Origin: Nautilus pompilius
Lineage: Eukaryota; Mollusca; Cephalopoda; Nautilida; Nautilidae
Assembly (NCBI GenBank): GCA_018389105.1
Contig: JACATO010000308.1
Location: 682,001-746,000, forward strand
Direction of reading: 5' to 3'
Length of the DNA stretch: 64,000 nucleotides
Every line of letters begins with the position of its first letter. The first letter of the stretch is position 1. The translations under genes were made by a program, and so were the position numbers. The notes under the pieces are model-generated. The model saw only the letters and a program-made list of their open reading frames with translations, did no database searches and was not told the DNA's origin. Positions 1 to 13,432 of the stretch are shown piece by piece.

Positions 1-3000
1 TTCTTAGAACAGTTTTTCCTTCCTTTTTTTAACCAATCTGGAAAAAAAACAAACAAACAAGTAATTAAATACAAACAAAAGGCAATTATAGTTTATAAAA
101 AAAGTTTTAAATAAGATTTCAAATAAATTTTTTAATAAAAAATAAGTATTCATATTCATTATTGAGGAACACAGCTTCATCACAAGATTCATATAAGGAA
201 GGAATAAATAATTGAAAGGACCAAATTACAAAGAATCTTTCTTTACTTTGCACAAACTATTTTCCAACTTAAAATAAAAAAAGAACTGTTCAAACAATGG
301 TGAGGGGTTACACAGAGCCCTCTTGTAAATTTTAAGGTATAAGAAACTTTCTTTAATATCAGCTGAGTATTAAGATAACTAAAAAGATTTTCAAGAAAAG
401 AATGAAAAACTAATTTGTCTTTTTTTTAGCTCATTATCTATACATTTGTGTTTAATTAACAAAAATGCAAAACATGGAGAATCTAGCTATTAAATAATAT
501 TTAAAATAACCTTCTGGTTGGAAGATTACCAAAGGTTCAGTACTATAAGTTAAAAATCTTCTAAAAATATCAGGTTTTTCCTCACTTATTGGAAATTATG
601 TGCATCACTGATGATATGCTTGATTCATGAAAGCGGAAATAATTTACAAAAGTGACAAGAGATAAAAAACATTTCATAAAAATAAATAAAGACAAACTAA
701 AACTAAAACAGTCTAAAGTAATTTAAAAGGTTCTTAAAAATTACTGAAAAGGGTTTACAAGCTTAATAAACGAAATCCTCTCCAATAGTGTGGCAGGATT
801 GAGAAAGGCTTAAATAGTATAGAAAAAAGAAATGATTAAAATTGAAGTTTTCAGGAAGTGAAAGCTATGACTTAAAATCTTTAATTATTTAATGATTCAA
901 GCTGAAAATGAAAAGTTACTTCCATTGTTCTGGCCTTTTGGTTGCTAAGATGACTAATTAATGAAATCCTGCAGCACTTGTACTATCCACTTGCCAAATT
1001 GTCATTGACTAATTGTTGTGCTGAACTGACAGATACTTGCAAGTTTTGTGGAAAATAAAAAAGCTAAACCTTGTTACCTCTTCCATTAATTGTAAAATTG
1101 ATTAAAAAGTACATGTAAGTATACTTCCTAAATATTATCTAATTTCACAAAAAACTCCACTGACAAAATTTATTTTTATTACAATCTCTGTTCTTGATCA
1201 CAATGTCTTGCATTATTGTAAGCATTATGGCAGACAATGATTTTTTTAATTAATTGAAAAGATGTTACCAAAAAAAAGTGACAACATCAAGTTATTCTTT
1301 ACTATGACTTGTGTAGCTCAAATACTTTGTACTGCTTAGTATTTTTCAACTACTAAAACAATAAAAATCTTTCTACAATTAGAAATTCTGGCTAATGATT
1401 TTGGGATTTGTTTAAATGGCATTTGATTCATTTGGTTAAATATTTTATACACAACTTTGAGCGCTGCTTCTGATGTAAAGCAACAAATTAGTTTTTAATA
1501 AAGCAAGCTAGATAATCTTAAAAATTGAAAATTATTGATTACACTTCTGTGCTATAACATCCAATCCACCTGCAAAGCCTTAACATTTGAGGGTCACAGA
1601 AAATTGCTGTAATTATGGCATTAGTAAGGTAGATTCAGACCATTCTGAAATAAAGAGCATGGTATTCCTGAACAAATATGAGCAATGTGCTAGGTGACAA
1701 ACAAGACAGCAAACAGGGTTAGGGTTATGGAAGGGAAGACTAGTGGTGAAAAACTTTGAAACTACAGGATAACATTCATGTTTTGTACCAGCATGGATGG
1801 ATGGGTGAAGGAAGAAACTGAAGTCCCTAGTGATCAGAAATAAATACAAGATATCCCCAATATTTCAAAATCAATTGTACCTGTTACATAGTAAAGCAAC
1901 AAAATGTATGGCTAGCTATTTAAAAAATGTAGAATTACAGCAGTTTGATAGAAAAATGAGCTGCCATCTTAACCTGAAATATTTTTTTTATTATTATTAT
2001 TAAATCTAGCACATTAAAATCATATTTCACAAAACAGAGGACCAGTTTCAAATTTCAAAGCCAGTTCTGAACAAGTCTGGGATCCAGCAAAGCATTTTAA
2101 TTCTAGAGGTATTTACTGGATGCACTGGTTAAGGGAGGAAGTGGAGACTTCTTCCATAGATGCATGTACTTTGCCAAGTGTAGATTTGTTACTCTTAATG
2201 CAAATGAATTCTCTGGATATAATGGCAGCAATGTGGAAAGTAATAATAATCTTACACTTTCTATTTTCTATGATTAGGATAGCAAATGAGTTGCTTGGTT
2301 GTGGTTTTAGTAAATTTGTAAATCTGAACACTGAACTTCACATATACAATATCCTTCACTACAATTGAGATCAACCAGTCTCAGAGTTGCTTAGGACTAT
2401 AAGAATTGAGGGCATCTGCATTACACTAAAGAAACACTTTCCATGAAACATTAAAGGAACAGTTAATTCTATGGAGGTTACATGATATATAACAATAACA
2501 ATAACAATTTCAGATTTGTTTTATTGCAATCTACTATTCCATTGATGATTTTCCTTGGTACCTAGTTAATTGGTTGTACAGATCATTTTGTTTTCTTTAA
2601 AGTTTAGACTGCCTCCCTTTATATGTTAACATATATCTAGTGTTAAGTACACTTAACAATAGTTTGAAAAAACTTTGTCCATTGAAAACTGAGGTTTGTA
2701 CAATCTGATATAACATGATTAGCTTCTTTTACAACAATGCATTAAGCAATTTTTTTAATTGAATCCCCCTACAATAAATAAAACAACTTTTCCATGAAAC
2801 ATTTAGGAATTAAAGTTTTAAATTGTTGTAAAAAAGGACCACATTTATATCTAAATGATACACCATGTCTTATTAAAATTTGTATTATTTTTTATTATGA
2901 CCACTACCGTCTAGAGCAGCAAGAGGTTACCATATATGGTGGAAATAAGATAGGAATAAATTTATAATAATAATAAAAAATGGCAGAACTGAACATCTCC

Positions 3001-4959
3001 ATATAACTTGGCCTATAATCTACTAAAGAATCCGCTATTTGGTTTTTGCACAGCTATAATAATTTTTTAAAGTATTCATATTTTATTTTAATTTTGAAAA
3101 AGCAGTGGCTATAATATCACTTTAAAAAATCATTTAAAATTATTAAGTTCCCCATAATATTACATAATAATATACCAAATTCATTTAAGATATTTCATGT
3201 AATTCAAACCAACAATCTCTCAACAAAATTCATTTGTTAAAGAGACTTTAAATAATAAAAGCATCTCTTAATAAATTTCAACCTTATACATGTGGTGTGA
3301 AAATTTAATACATATGCTATAACTAACTTAACTTAAAAAGTGATTAAAAAAGAAAATTAGATGCTTGTTAACCACAACAATTTTAAAAAAGTAACTTTTT
3401 AAAACACAAAATGTTAACAATGTCAGATAAAACCTGTTCTGAGTGAAAAATAAAGCTATCTTTTTTTAGTAGTAACATAAATTAGGAATGTTACTGACTA
3501 ACAATAATAAAACAAGAAAATTAATTTAACTTCTTCATGCTGAATTTCTTTGCATGTTGGGTCTTTAATGTTTTTAATGTTCTGGATTGAATCCTATGAG
3601 TTTCAAATAAAATATACATTTTATCATAGAATGTAGAAAAATATATAGTTTTTTAATTAGTCTCTGCTATGTTTTTTTTTTTGCTTATTTTCTTTTATAA
3701 AATTATTAAAAAGATAAATTACTTTTAATTCTGTTGCCCAATTTTAATGATTATATACAAGTGGTCACTATAATTGTAAACTCACCATAGTAAATGAAAA
3801 ACAGGATATTTACACTTTTAAAAAAAGGTACACTGTACTGTGTAATCAAAATTCAAACATTTTGCACATTTTTAACAAACAGATTTTATAAGTCATAAGT
3901 TAAAACACAAGTAGCCATATACAGTGCATGCACCATTACAAGTTGTTTTTTTGTGAATTTATGACAGAATTTAAAGAGGATATTTCTGATTAAATTTCAG
4001 TTCAAGCAAATCTACTTACAACTGAAATATGGTGGGTCATCTTTTGCGCAAAATGAAAACCAGCCTTGTTAATCTAACTGGATAACCAAGCAAAATGTAT
4101 AATTGTTTTGGACGAATAATTAATGACTAGGTAAACAGATTACTTATGATAAAGGTATGCATGTAGGTAGTGTGCTAAGGTTTACAAAAGACAACATAAT
4201 TACCTGTGAAATAAAATAACTTGAACCTCAATAGTGCCTCATATCAGAACCATTTTTTTTTTAAAAATCTAATGTAAAGAAATATTAATCAACATGATAA
4301 ATGCAATAAGGACAGGTATGGCCACACCTGAAGTTAAAAAAAAAAAAAACTATCAGTCACTGTTGTTTACAACTTAAGATGCTTGCAGTCACATATACTG
4401 CGTGACCATAAAGTTATTTTCTATAGTCAGCTGCCTATAACTTCCAAACCATAACATATGTAAATGGAAGTATGCATGAATACATATCCAGAAGATTATG
4501 AGGAATACATTCTCAGAGCTTTCAGATTTTGCTGGTTGGGGGATGTGTGCTTATGCTATGTACTGTCACACTAAAATAAACATGTCAATTTTAAAATTCT
4601 TCTGCAAATGAATATAATGTAACAGAAAACAGTATAGTATGGAGTTACCAACAACAATTTTTTAAAATAAAATTGTATTAACATTTTGCTGACTGCTTCC
4701 CTTTCCTGCATCTTTACATCTTGTATTGAAATAGGGTTAGTGTCTTGCAAATCACTTTCTACAAAGATTGCTGAAGTAGGCCATTAGACCTGGCAATTTG
4801 ATTAGTGTTTCATTTCCAATAACACAGCGAATTTCTGCAACTTTCACAGGTGTAGGTGAACATCCTGATCATGGTGCATCAGCCACAGATCCTATCTACT
4901 CAAATTTATAAAAGATATTCCTTAGAGAAACATTTTCTTTTTAATTCATGGAAACTGAA

Positions 4960-5027
<68 letters not shown>

Positions 5028-6585
5028 GCAGTAATGAAACAATTGTGTATTTATTCTTTACTTAAATACAGAAGACAAAGAAATTATGTAAAACATTGTG
5101 GTTTTTAGTGGTTTTTAATGGAATACAGCTTCCAAGTGCATTGAAATATAAACAAAAATAATTACTTCTATTTGTTCAATTTTGGTCTGAAAAACATTTT
5201 CAATGAATGACAATAGCAGAAAAATAAGAGAGTTGATGATGCAGGCCTCCTGAAAAATTGTGCTCTCTTTTCATATAACAATATAACTGAAAAGTGCTAA
5301 AGATGTGATGTATTAGTTTGCTATTCTTGAATCTTTTATTTTTAATCAACTGGTACCAAGAAAAATTCTCTCTAATGTTTAAATTAAAAGTCATCTCCAT
5401 GCACACCGGTGCCTATATTAAATGAAATGCATAATTTAGAAATTGGCCACTACACATTTAAAAAAGCCAAAAATTATACATATAATTTTCATTACAGCAA
5501 TGTTGAAATAGCATAAAATCACAAACAGAAGGAACTTCATGAAATGAATGATGGAGAGTACATTTCATGATTTAAATAAAAACAAAAGTTTTTTCACATA
5601 TGTAAGTAAAGCTTAACATCTTAGTTATTAGAATACTAGTTCAGATATGAAACTTTCAAAATAGTCAAACTCCAGACTTGAAGTCAAAAGAATCTTTAAT
5701 ATATTTTCTTTGAAATTAAAAATAAAGAAATGTGGTTTTGATGAGAAAACATAAAGCAAGGAAAGCTTAGATAGAGAATGATCAGATAATAATTAGTTTA
5801 TTATCTGACTAGAATGCTCAGCCAGGGTACGAAATTGAGATTGAGATATAACGACAACAAAAACTTAAAATACATAAAGATAACAAAAATGGCCGCCAAG
5901 GATAAAAAAGATGAAAGGTAGGGATTTCAAGTTTCAATTAGTAGATTTGTGTTTTTTGGTGGGAGGTTAATTAAGGATTAAAATGTTGTGGGCAGCTTCA
6001 TTGTAATTTTTTTTTTTTTACTTTTATTAATTAAAGAAAAGAATAACCTAAACTAAATATTTGAAGCATGGAATGTTACCTCACTTACATTAAGGTATTT
6101 TTTGCATTTTCTTTACAGAGTTTTCTTTCAAAACATTGTTTGTGTGGCTCTATAGACACAGGTGTCAGGCGTCTGACAGGCACAGACGCTGATATAAACA
6201 CCAGCTTGATATAAACAGAAGAAAGAAGTAAGTTGAAAAGTTATCATCTTACTGCATATAAATCATTATAATTAAATATCCATAAATAAATAGAATTTTA
6301 ATTTGTATGTGATTATAACTGTTTATGGATAAAGCTGTAAATGTTTTAAGTAATGATTAACTACCATATGTCATAAAATCCTGTTTCACATTTTAAAAAA
6401 AAAACAATAAGGAAACTTTATTTGCAATACCTGAAGCAATGTAATTTCATTAAATTATAAAAGCACATTGGTCATCAATGACATAACTGAGGTCAATGCT
6501 TTTAGTGGAAGTACTGAGTGCCATAATCCATTTTATATTTTACTTGGCACTTTTTAAAAATTAAGGCTTTTTTGTCGTACATCAA
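1..6585. other. AT-rich stretch, no gene recognised
   Basis: About 70% A+T, with homopolymer A and T runs and almost no CpG. I looked for splice-flanked exons and for transposase or reverse-transcriptase motifs on both strands and found none I could support. Short open frames here are what AT-rich random sequence gives. It could be intron of the minus-strand gene whose first exon I suggest near 35.5 kb, or intergenic DNA; the sequence does not decide this. Confidence 0.6.
4960..5026. repeat. (AAT)n microsatellite
   Basis: About 22 AAT units, interrupted once near 4995 by a missing base. Simple sequence repeat, probably length-polymorphic. Confidence 0.95.
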
Positions 6586-6589
6586 TGTT

Positions 6590-6845
6590 TATGTAGTAGA
6601 CAGCCCTGGTGAAGGAATGTAGTGGAGCAGTTGTCTTCTATGAACCATTTCCAATCCTGTGCCATAAGGGATCCAGCACTTCCAACTTTGGTATGGAAGT
6701 TTCAAAGATGTGGGAGGAAGCTGGAGAGCCCAGAGGAAACCCACATGGCTGGCTGGTGAAAGAGAGCAAGAAACCATACTAAGAAGGTTCACCAAAACTG
6801 AGTTGTTCCCCTGCAGGAACCAAACTCAGGCCCCATCCAAAATCA
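6590..6845 (-). repeat. tRNA-headed SINE copy, minus strand
   Basis: Read on the minus strand, this begins with a degenerate B-box-like segment (GAGTTTGGTTCCTGC), then passes through a CTTCCTCCCACATCT block. That block recurs almost unchanged in the copies near 20.6 kb and 22.7 kb. The A-box part of the head is missing or decayed. The TTTCCTCCCAC block is common in vertebrate SINE and L2-type repeats. The shared blocks show a dispersed family; the exact family name and borders are uncertain. Confidence 0.5.
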
Positions 6846-7689
6846 AGGTGAAATTCAATTTAAAATATGGACTATAATACAGGTTGTGAATAAAATTATA
6901 TCAAAGCATTTTATTTACATTTGTTAAAATTTCAAATTTATATTAAAAAAAGGAAATAGTTATTTTTTTTAAATAATCATATTATATAAACAAAAATGTT
7001 AATAGCTATATAACAAAGCATATTATTAACATTAAATGCTGATAGATTATTTCTAGAAGTATTATGCAATAATACAGAAAAAGCAGTCACACATATCTAC
7101 TACTAAAAATACATAACTTTTGTTTATATTTCACAAATACTTTCAAGAATTTATGAAAATTAACAAGTTGCATGACTAACTCAAGAGATGTAGATATAGC
7201 CAGAGGGTAGACAGAGTAAATTGTGTAAGATTTCTAATTTTACAAAATTGTCTATTAGAAAGAAAGAAAATATTCTTTACATTAAATGGCAGCTTAAAGA
7301 ATGATAACAGGTCCAGAGATTCACTATGAATGAACTTTTAAAAGGTTTTTAACTAAGCAATCATTTCTTGCTAGAATTACTAGTCACCAATGTACATTCA
7401 TTTTAGATTCTGCAGCTAATTTTTTTAAATGTATGTCTCTTAGAAATTTATGAAAACTAGTACTTTATGGAAACTTAAAGAACCTATAAAATTAAACATT
7501 TTGAGTTTCTTTCATTTTTACTCTATCAAACAAATGTCTGTAGTTCATATTATATAAGAAATGAATGGCTGCCCCTCATAATCAATGACTGTTCACAAAT
7601 TACATACATTTAGTCTATAGTATGGTAGTTGCTAACTACATTATGAGATACAGATAAATAAAAACATGTTGACATATCTACATTGTGTT

Positions 7690-7970
7690 ATTGTTGTTGT
7701 CCTAGTTATTGAAGATCCTAATGAAATGCAAAACCTATCATTAAAATTAAGCAATACAAGCAAGGAAGTGAGACTGAATCAACATGAGTAAAACTAAGAT
7801 TATGACAAATGGCATAGAAGATAAAATTTTACTGGAAGGTGCCTCCATTGAATTCATAAAAGAATTTAAGTATCTTAGACAAATTATATCATTTAATGAT
7901 GGGCAAAATAAAATAACTGAGATAAGAATTAGTAATGCAAAAAAAGCATCTTGCGTCCCCCAATATCTGC
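7690..7970 (+). mobile_element. RTE/BovB-type LINE fragment (reverse transcriptase)
   Basis: The translated segment contains MSKTKIMTN, then EFKYLRQIISFNDGQNKITE and RISNAKKA. This order matches the stretch just after the catalytic centre of RTE/BovB-type reverse transcriptases (usual form: NxxKTKxM, then EFKYLGxxI, then IxRRIxxAxxAF). Upstream, in another frame, LKLSNTSKEV resembles the preceding segment of that domain. Only about 280 bp remain, so this is a dead piece, not a gene. Downstream homology stops near 7970, where the sequence passes into unrelated DNA with a poly-A run at 8058. Confidence 0.7.
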
Positions 7971-8256
7971 AGGCTGGATTTAGACCTGTGGAGGCTCTGA
8001 TACATCTCCAACTGTGGAATCAGTTAACCCTGTTCAAACTCATAATATTTTGGAAATAAAAAAAAAAAAGATTCATGTATTATGCATATTTTATTATACA
8101 TGCTTACTTGCATCTCACAGCCTCAACTTGGCATCAATAATACACTGGAGTTATAGTTTGCCACTCTTAGCACCATACCATGTCATTGTCTACCACTATC
8201 AGTCTAGCAAATCACAGAGATTCATTGAAACAACTGAAAGATAAAATTACTGTATG

Positions 8257-10627
8257 AGTATATACTGACGTACAAGACGACCCCCAAATTTCAATTTAAA
8301 ATTTAGGTTTGGGCTATACTTGCCATATGAGATAATCACAAGTCAGGCACTTACCAGCGAGGGCTTACTGCCCTAATAGTCCATCCACAACCATCCCACT
8401 GACCAGAGCGGCAGTGCTGGTAAGCACACTACTAAGAAACACAGCCTTGATTATTTAAAATAAGGCCAATTCATTTCTTTTCACGGCAAGTTATTGTCGG
8501 TTATCTGCCACAATATGCATCTAACGCAATCAGCTGTTGTAGTGCAAACGCTACATTTTACATTATACTGTACATTTTAGTTCTTTTGATTACACCAATA
8601 GGTGTTTCATTAGCATTTGAGTGAAAAGACTAAATGCTTATTGAATACATTTAATACATATACGATACATTTAATATACCCATCCACAATATTACTAAAA
8701 GCAAATTAAAGATTTACATTTTATTGGCAATTATAACTAAAATGGTTTTAACCTCAATCACCATGTATTAAAATCCTTCAAAATCCACATCATCAACATA
8801 TGACATCAGAAGTTCTTCAATTACATCCTCAGATACATTTGTAAGTGAATCATCATACGGATCAACTGAATCAGATGTTGTGGCTCTGACTTCTGCTTCC
8901 TTTTCAGTCGTCCTTTGTACCATCCTGTGAATTAGATATTCCACACTTTTTAAAAGACTCGATGACTGTTTCCACACTAATATCACTCCATGCCTTGATG
9001 ACAAAATCAAAAGGTACATCCAGTTGAGAAGCACGCATATTCCCACCTTTTATAAAAGACTTTTTGCCGCTAACCATCCACTCATTCCACTGTTCACGAA
9101 CATGGTCCTTGAATGGCTTGTTGAGACAAATATCCAGTGTTTATACCAGTGATGTTAATCCTCCAGGAATAACTGTCAAGAAGTGTTGTTTCTGGCCATA
9201 CGTTTCTTTGCGTCCTCATTTACACGAGACTTAAATATATCCCATGCCAAGAGGCTATCTTGTTTTAAAAAGCCACCCATTCACCTACACCATACATGAT
9301 CAAGCCATAACTTTATTCCTTCTTCATCCATTCACCATTTACATGCACATGAACAAAAATTTCAGCAAGGAACTTGATTTTTGGCATGGTTTTCCTCTTG
9401 AAAATGATCATTGGGTTGAGTTTGGTTCCATCTGCCATGCATGATAGTACCACTGCAAATCTAGTCTTTTCATGTTCTGTAGTTTTACTGACAGTTTTTG
9501 CACCCTTTGCATCTACAGTTTGATTATCAACCATATCAAAATTCACATTCCCAAAGTTGCTTAATGGATAGTCATGTTCCTTATGTTGTTGTACTACGTA
9601 GTGATGGAAATTACTAATTTAACAATCAAGATATGCCGATAATTTCTGCGCGATTTTTGTTTTCTGCCTCAGTACCAGATCATTCCTTTCCATAGAACCA
9701 CTACAGCATGATGCAGTGGCCTTGAATCCTTCACTCTGGAATCTTGGTTTTATTTAGCCCACTCATGTGCAAAAATGTGTGTTTTATTTCTTGTTACAAC
9801 GTATCCATTTTTATACTGCTCACAGACCAGGTCTGCTAAGTGCTTTTCTAGAATCGGCCAGTGTGCAGTGCCTCTTCTCATTGCACATTTAGTCCTGGGT
9901 ACACTCCTTAGCAAGTCTTCATTTAATCTCCATTCTCATACCATCTTCTCAGTTACACCATAATCTTGTGCAGCAGCACAGTTGTTGTGACTTGGCAAAT
10001 ACTACCAATTTCAGTTTGAAGCAAGCTTCATATTTCCTCCTTTTAGCAGGTGGAGCCATGATGGAGTTAAATAATTAAAAGTAATTAAGTCTTTAAATAT
10101 TTAAAAGTAACTGGTCACTGCAAAGCTTATTGTGATTGGCTTGGCTGGTTTCAACTGGCCAATTACAGAGGATTACATCTGTAAGCAGAAGGTACACCAT
10201 GTTAAACTAACTTTACATACTGCTAAACTACCATAACAGGTATATACAATTAAACAGTTGTCCAGAAAGCACTCGGCTGGCAGAGCCCTCTGGCGAAGCA
10301 GTGTAAACAGAACATGTCCCTGGCTGGTAGCTGTTTGTTTACTGTACATTAGCTGTTTTTATTATTTTGTTAGACAAGTTTCATTATACTGCATTTTTAT
10401 TATTTTAATATAATCTTTCTGTTAATCCAGATTGCCAAACATGAGTTTCAGTAGAAAATATTTGTGGGAGTTAGGCAAGTGTTTCTGATGCTCTCCGTCA
10501 CCCATGGTGACAATCTGCATCATAGGATTTAAGGTTCAGATTTTATACTTGGTATTTATGATAATCCCTGATTTTGAGAGAATTTTTTAAGCTTCAAAGG
10601 TCATCTTATACGCCAGTATATATGGTA
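8257..10627 (-). mobile_element. pogo-type DNA transposon (POGK-like), near full length
   Basis: The left end reads ATATACTGACGTACAAGACG and the right end, on the other strand, reads ATATACTGGCGTATAAGATG. These are imperfect terminal inverted repeats about 2.37 kb apart. A decayed minus-strand transposase lies between them (separate entry). The flanking bases are TA-rich, as expected for a TA target. The two ends differ at several positions, and the coding region has many breaks, so the copy is old and inactive. Confidence 0.75.
8768..10059 (-). pseudogene. Broken pogo/POGK-like transposase
   Basis: On the minus strand the reading starts MAPPAKRRKYEACFKLKLVV, a helix-turn-helix N-terminus typical of pogo relatives. 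It is followed by matches to the CENPB-type DNA-binding region (KATASCCSGSMERNDLVLRQ), then to the DDE domain (TVDAKGAKTVSKTTEHEKTR and VVLSCMADGTKLNPMIIFKR, 9546-9313). The end is an acidic tail, SYVDDVDFEGF (8768). The pieces lie in order but in different frames with many stops, so no protein can be made. The family normally gives about 500-600 residues. A host-domesticated POGK gene is unlikely, because the piece sits inside recognisable terminal repeats. Confidence 0.75.
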
Positions 10628-13430
10628 TGCAAACACCAACTTAAAAAAAAACATTAAAAATTAACATTTATTTTCTGTTAATTTCTTATATGAAGTTAAA
10701 AAATAAACTGTTTTCACTGTTTTTGTATTTCCCACTGTATTAAAAGTCCCCTTAAGCCGTAATATTAAATTTACACTCACCTTCTAAAATAATGGAGAAC
10801 TGGAGATAACAGCCAGCCAGCTTGTTCATTACATTCTGGGAGCTCCCGGAACGATGTTGTCAATCAGGCAAGCTGATCTGAGTGGTTAGCAATAAGCTGT
10901 GCCTCTATGTGCATTTATATTTACAATAACAACACTTATTTACTATATATATAATAAGTTGTAATAATTTATATTTTATTTCAGGCCATGCAGGTAGAAT
11001 ACACCTATAATAGAACAGTTAGAAGTATAGAAATAAAAATCAGTTTAGCCTAATTATTTACATTTCATAATATTTTTTAAATATTAATATTTTTAAAATA
11101 AACTTTGTGGAGGCCCTGAGGCACTTGCCTCATTTGCTCATGGTAAATACTGCACTGAATACCTGAAAAGTAAAATCTTCTGAATATAGCAGAGAGTAGA
11201 TTATTTATTTCTTGCACTTTTTCCAGTTTTTATATCTGTCTCAAAAAGCTGGTCGCTAAACAAAGTACAAGAACAAAAGTTGGAAACAGCAGAAAGAACC
11301 TAAAACAATAAGAGATGAACCAATAAGAGAGAGGACAAAGTTGAAAAATGTAGTGGAAACATGCAAAAGACTGAAATGGAACTGGGCTGTCATGTAGCAA
11401 GGATAAAAACAAAAGATAAAAACAAAAGATCAGAGATAGATAACATATCTCACCAATTAGTCACAATATGGGAAGGCAGTTGTTGAAGATCTTAAGATAG
11501 GCTTATAAGTACAATAATGGAAAACCAAAACCTGAAAGAATGAAAAGCATTATGAATTAACTAGTCTGAAAGATGTTGGCAGTAATCAGAATTACAAACA
11601 TGTATAACATCTCTATAATGTCGGAATAAAACTTTAAATCAAATTTATGTAAAAAAAATGAATAATACAATAATTTTAATGTTATATTTCTTTCTAAATT
11701 TGGTAAGTGTTTTTCTCAACATCAAGGATAAGACATTTCAACAATATTGCAGCAGTTTTTACACATCTCAGGTAATTGTTCATTGTTGGTTTATGTTAAG
11801 AGAAGGCAGAGATTATTTTGAAAAGGGTTTTAAGCTTGACAGATGGATCCCATAAATACTATTATTTATGGATAAATAAGAACAATATTTGGTAGGTATG
11901 AAGTTGGATATTTTTTGCCCCCACCAACACTATCTTTTATTAGATTGTATAGCACTTGCCCACTGAGACAGTGTAGTTTTATTAAAATAATCCATAAAAG
12001 CTATCTTTTATCCAACCTAGAGAAGGAATGAATCTCAAATACTTACACTTATAAATTTTCACAAAATTAACATAATTAAAATCAAATAATTATAGGTACT
12101 GACAGCACCAATAAACATGGATAAAATGCAGCCCAATAAAAAAACATTTAGACAGTATAATAAAGTGAAAACTATACAGATTTATAATCATGTTAAAAGC
12201 ACAAGAATTTTTTTAATATAGTTTTTTTTTATTTACTCTTGACAGTTATGTCAGTTCATCAAGTTATTTTGTTATGACAAAAATAGCCATTCAGATTTTA
12301 ATCCATTGAGGTAAAACAATGATAAAACCAATTTGTCAGCAATCAGGATAATAAAAGCTACTTATTTCAAGACTGGTAATTTATTAGAGCTTAATATATA
12401 TTTTTTTCAAAGCCATGACAATAGGCTCACCAATGAAAAAATCCATCAAGCATAAGGGATATTTTGATTCAAAAAAGTTGTGACAAGTTTAAAAACCAAG
12501 TTCACAATTATGGCACGCACACGTGCGTACATTGGCAATTTGTTCATTTGGGGAAAGGCAGTTTATTTTTGTGTTTACATTGTAGATCACTAAGGTAAAT
12601 GCATTTACCTCACCAACTCTAAATGTTCACCTAATGCACAGTGTAATAGTAGGATCAGGGAGACAGCAAGAATTCAATACCTAATTGACTCATGCTAGTA
12701 TGGCTTCTGCTTCCTTGCTCAGAATTTCTGCCTAAGTACTGCCTCAGTTTCTTCCTGTCTCTAATCAGGCAAAGGGGTTTCCGGTAAGTCATTCATGCTG
12801 GGTTTCCTGGGAAGTTGCATCTGTCAGCAAATTGCATTTTTAGTTATTTTTATCATGAACAAGTGCATTCCACATAAGGCCATACTCAATATTTTCACAT
12901 TCTATTTATTAAAAATTCAAATAACACAAGAACAGGCAGCAGATATTCATCCAAATCACAGTCATCATCATTCACATCTCCTTTGAATTCTTAGAGAAAG
13001 CTTCTATTAAATTTATGCAGACAGTAGATCCTAGCTATTTCTGGCCATAATCCATGTATAACAAAATAAAAGTAAATATAAATAAACACATAATAGAAAG
13101 ATGATGATGGGTTATTTTAAACTTTAGAAATGAGAGAGTTACTTCAAACATTAACTTTTTAAATTTTTTTCAATCAATTCTAAATTTCTATGTTTAAAAA
13201 GTCATTTTTAAATTCAAAATGATTTTTGCCATCCTTTTTTGGAACAGAGACCAAACTTTTCCTTTCCCACACCTCTATAATAAAAATTATTGTTTTTTTT
13301 TTACAAAAAATCCAAGAGTGGTATGTACCACCATTTTGACCTTTTTATAGAGGTTTCCTCATTTAAAACTGTTTTAAGTTAAAAGTGGGATTTTTCAACT
13401 AATGTAAATTACAATGATAATTATACCAAC
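10628..13430. other. AT-rich stretch, no gene recognised
   Basis: Nothing firm is seen. A slightly less AT-rich patch at about 10.75-10.95 kb and another at 12.65-12.85 kb could be remains of dispersed repeats, but I could not match either to a family. Confidence 0.5.
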
Positions 13431-13432
13431 TA

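Noticed and set aside
1713-1730. CAGGGTTAGGGTTATGG, resembling vertebrate telomere repeat
   Set aside because: Only two imperfect units; too short for an interstitial telomere.
4370-4420. TGCGTGACCATAAAGTTATT, resembling a mariner terminus
   Set aside because: No partner end and no transposase similarity that I could follow nearby.
12515-12535. GCACGCACACGTGCGTAC as a palindromic site
   Set aside because: Only the central CACGTG is truly symmetric; no context for function.
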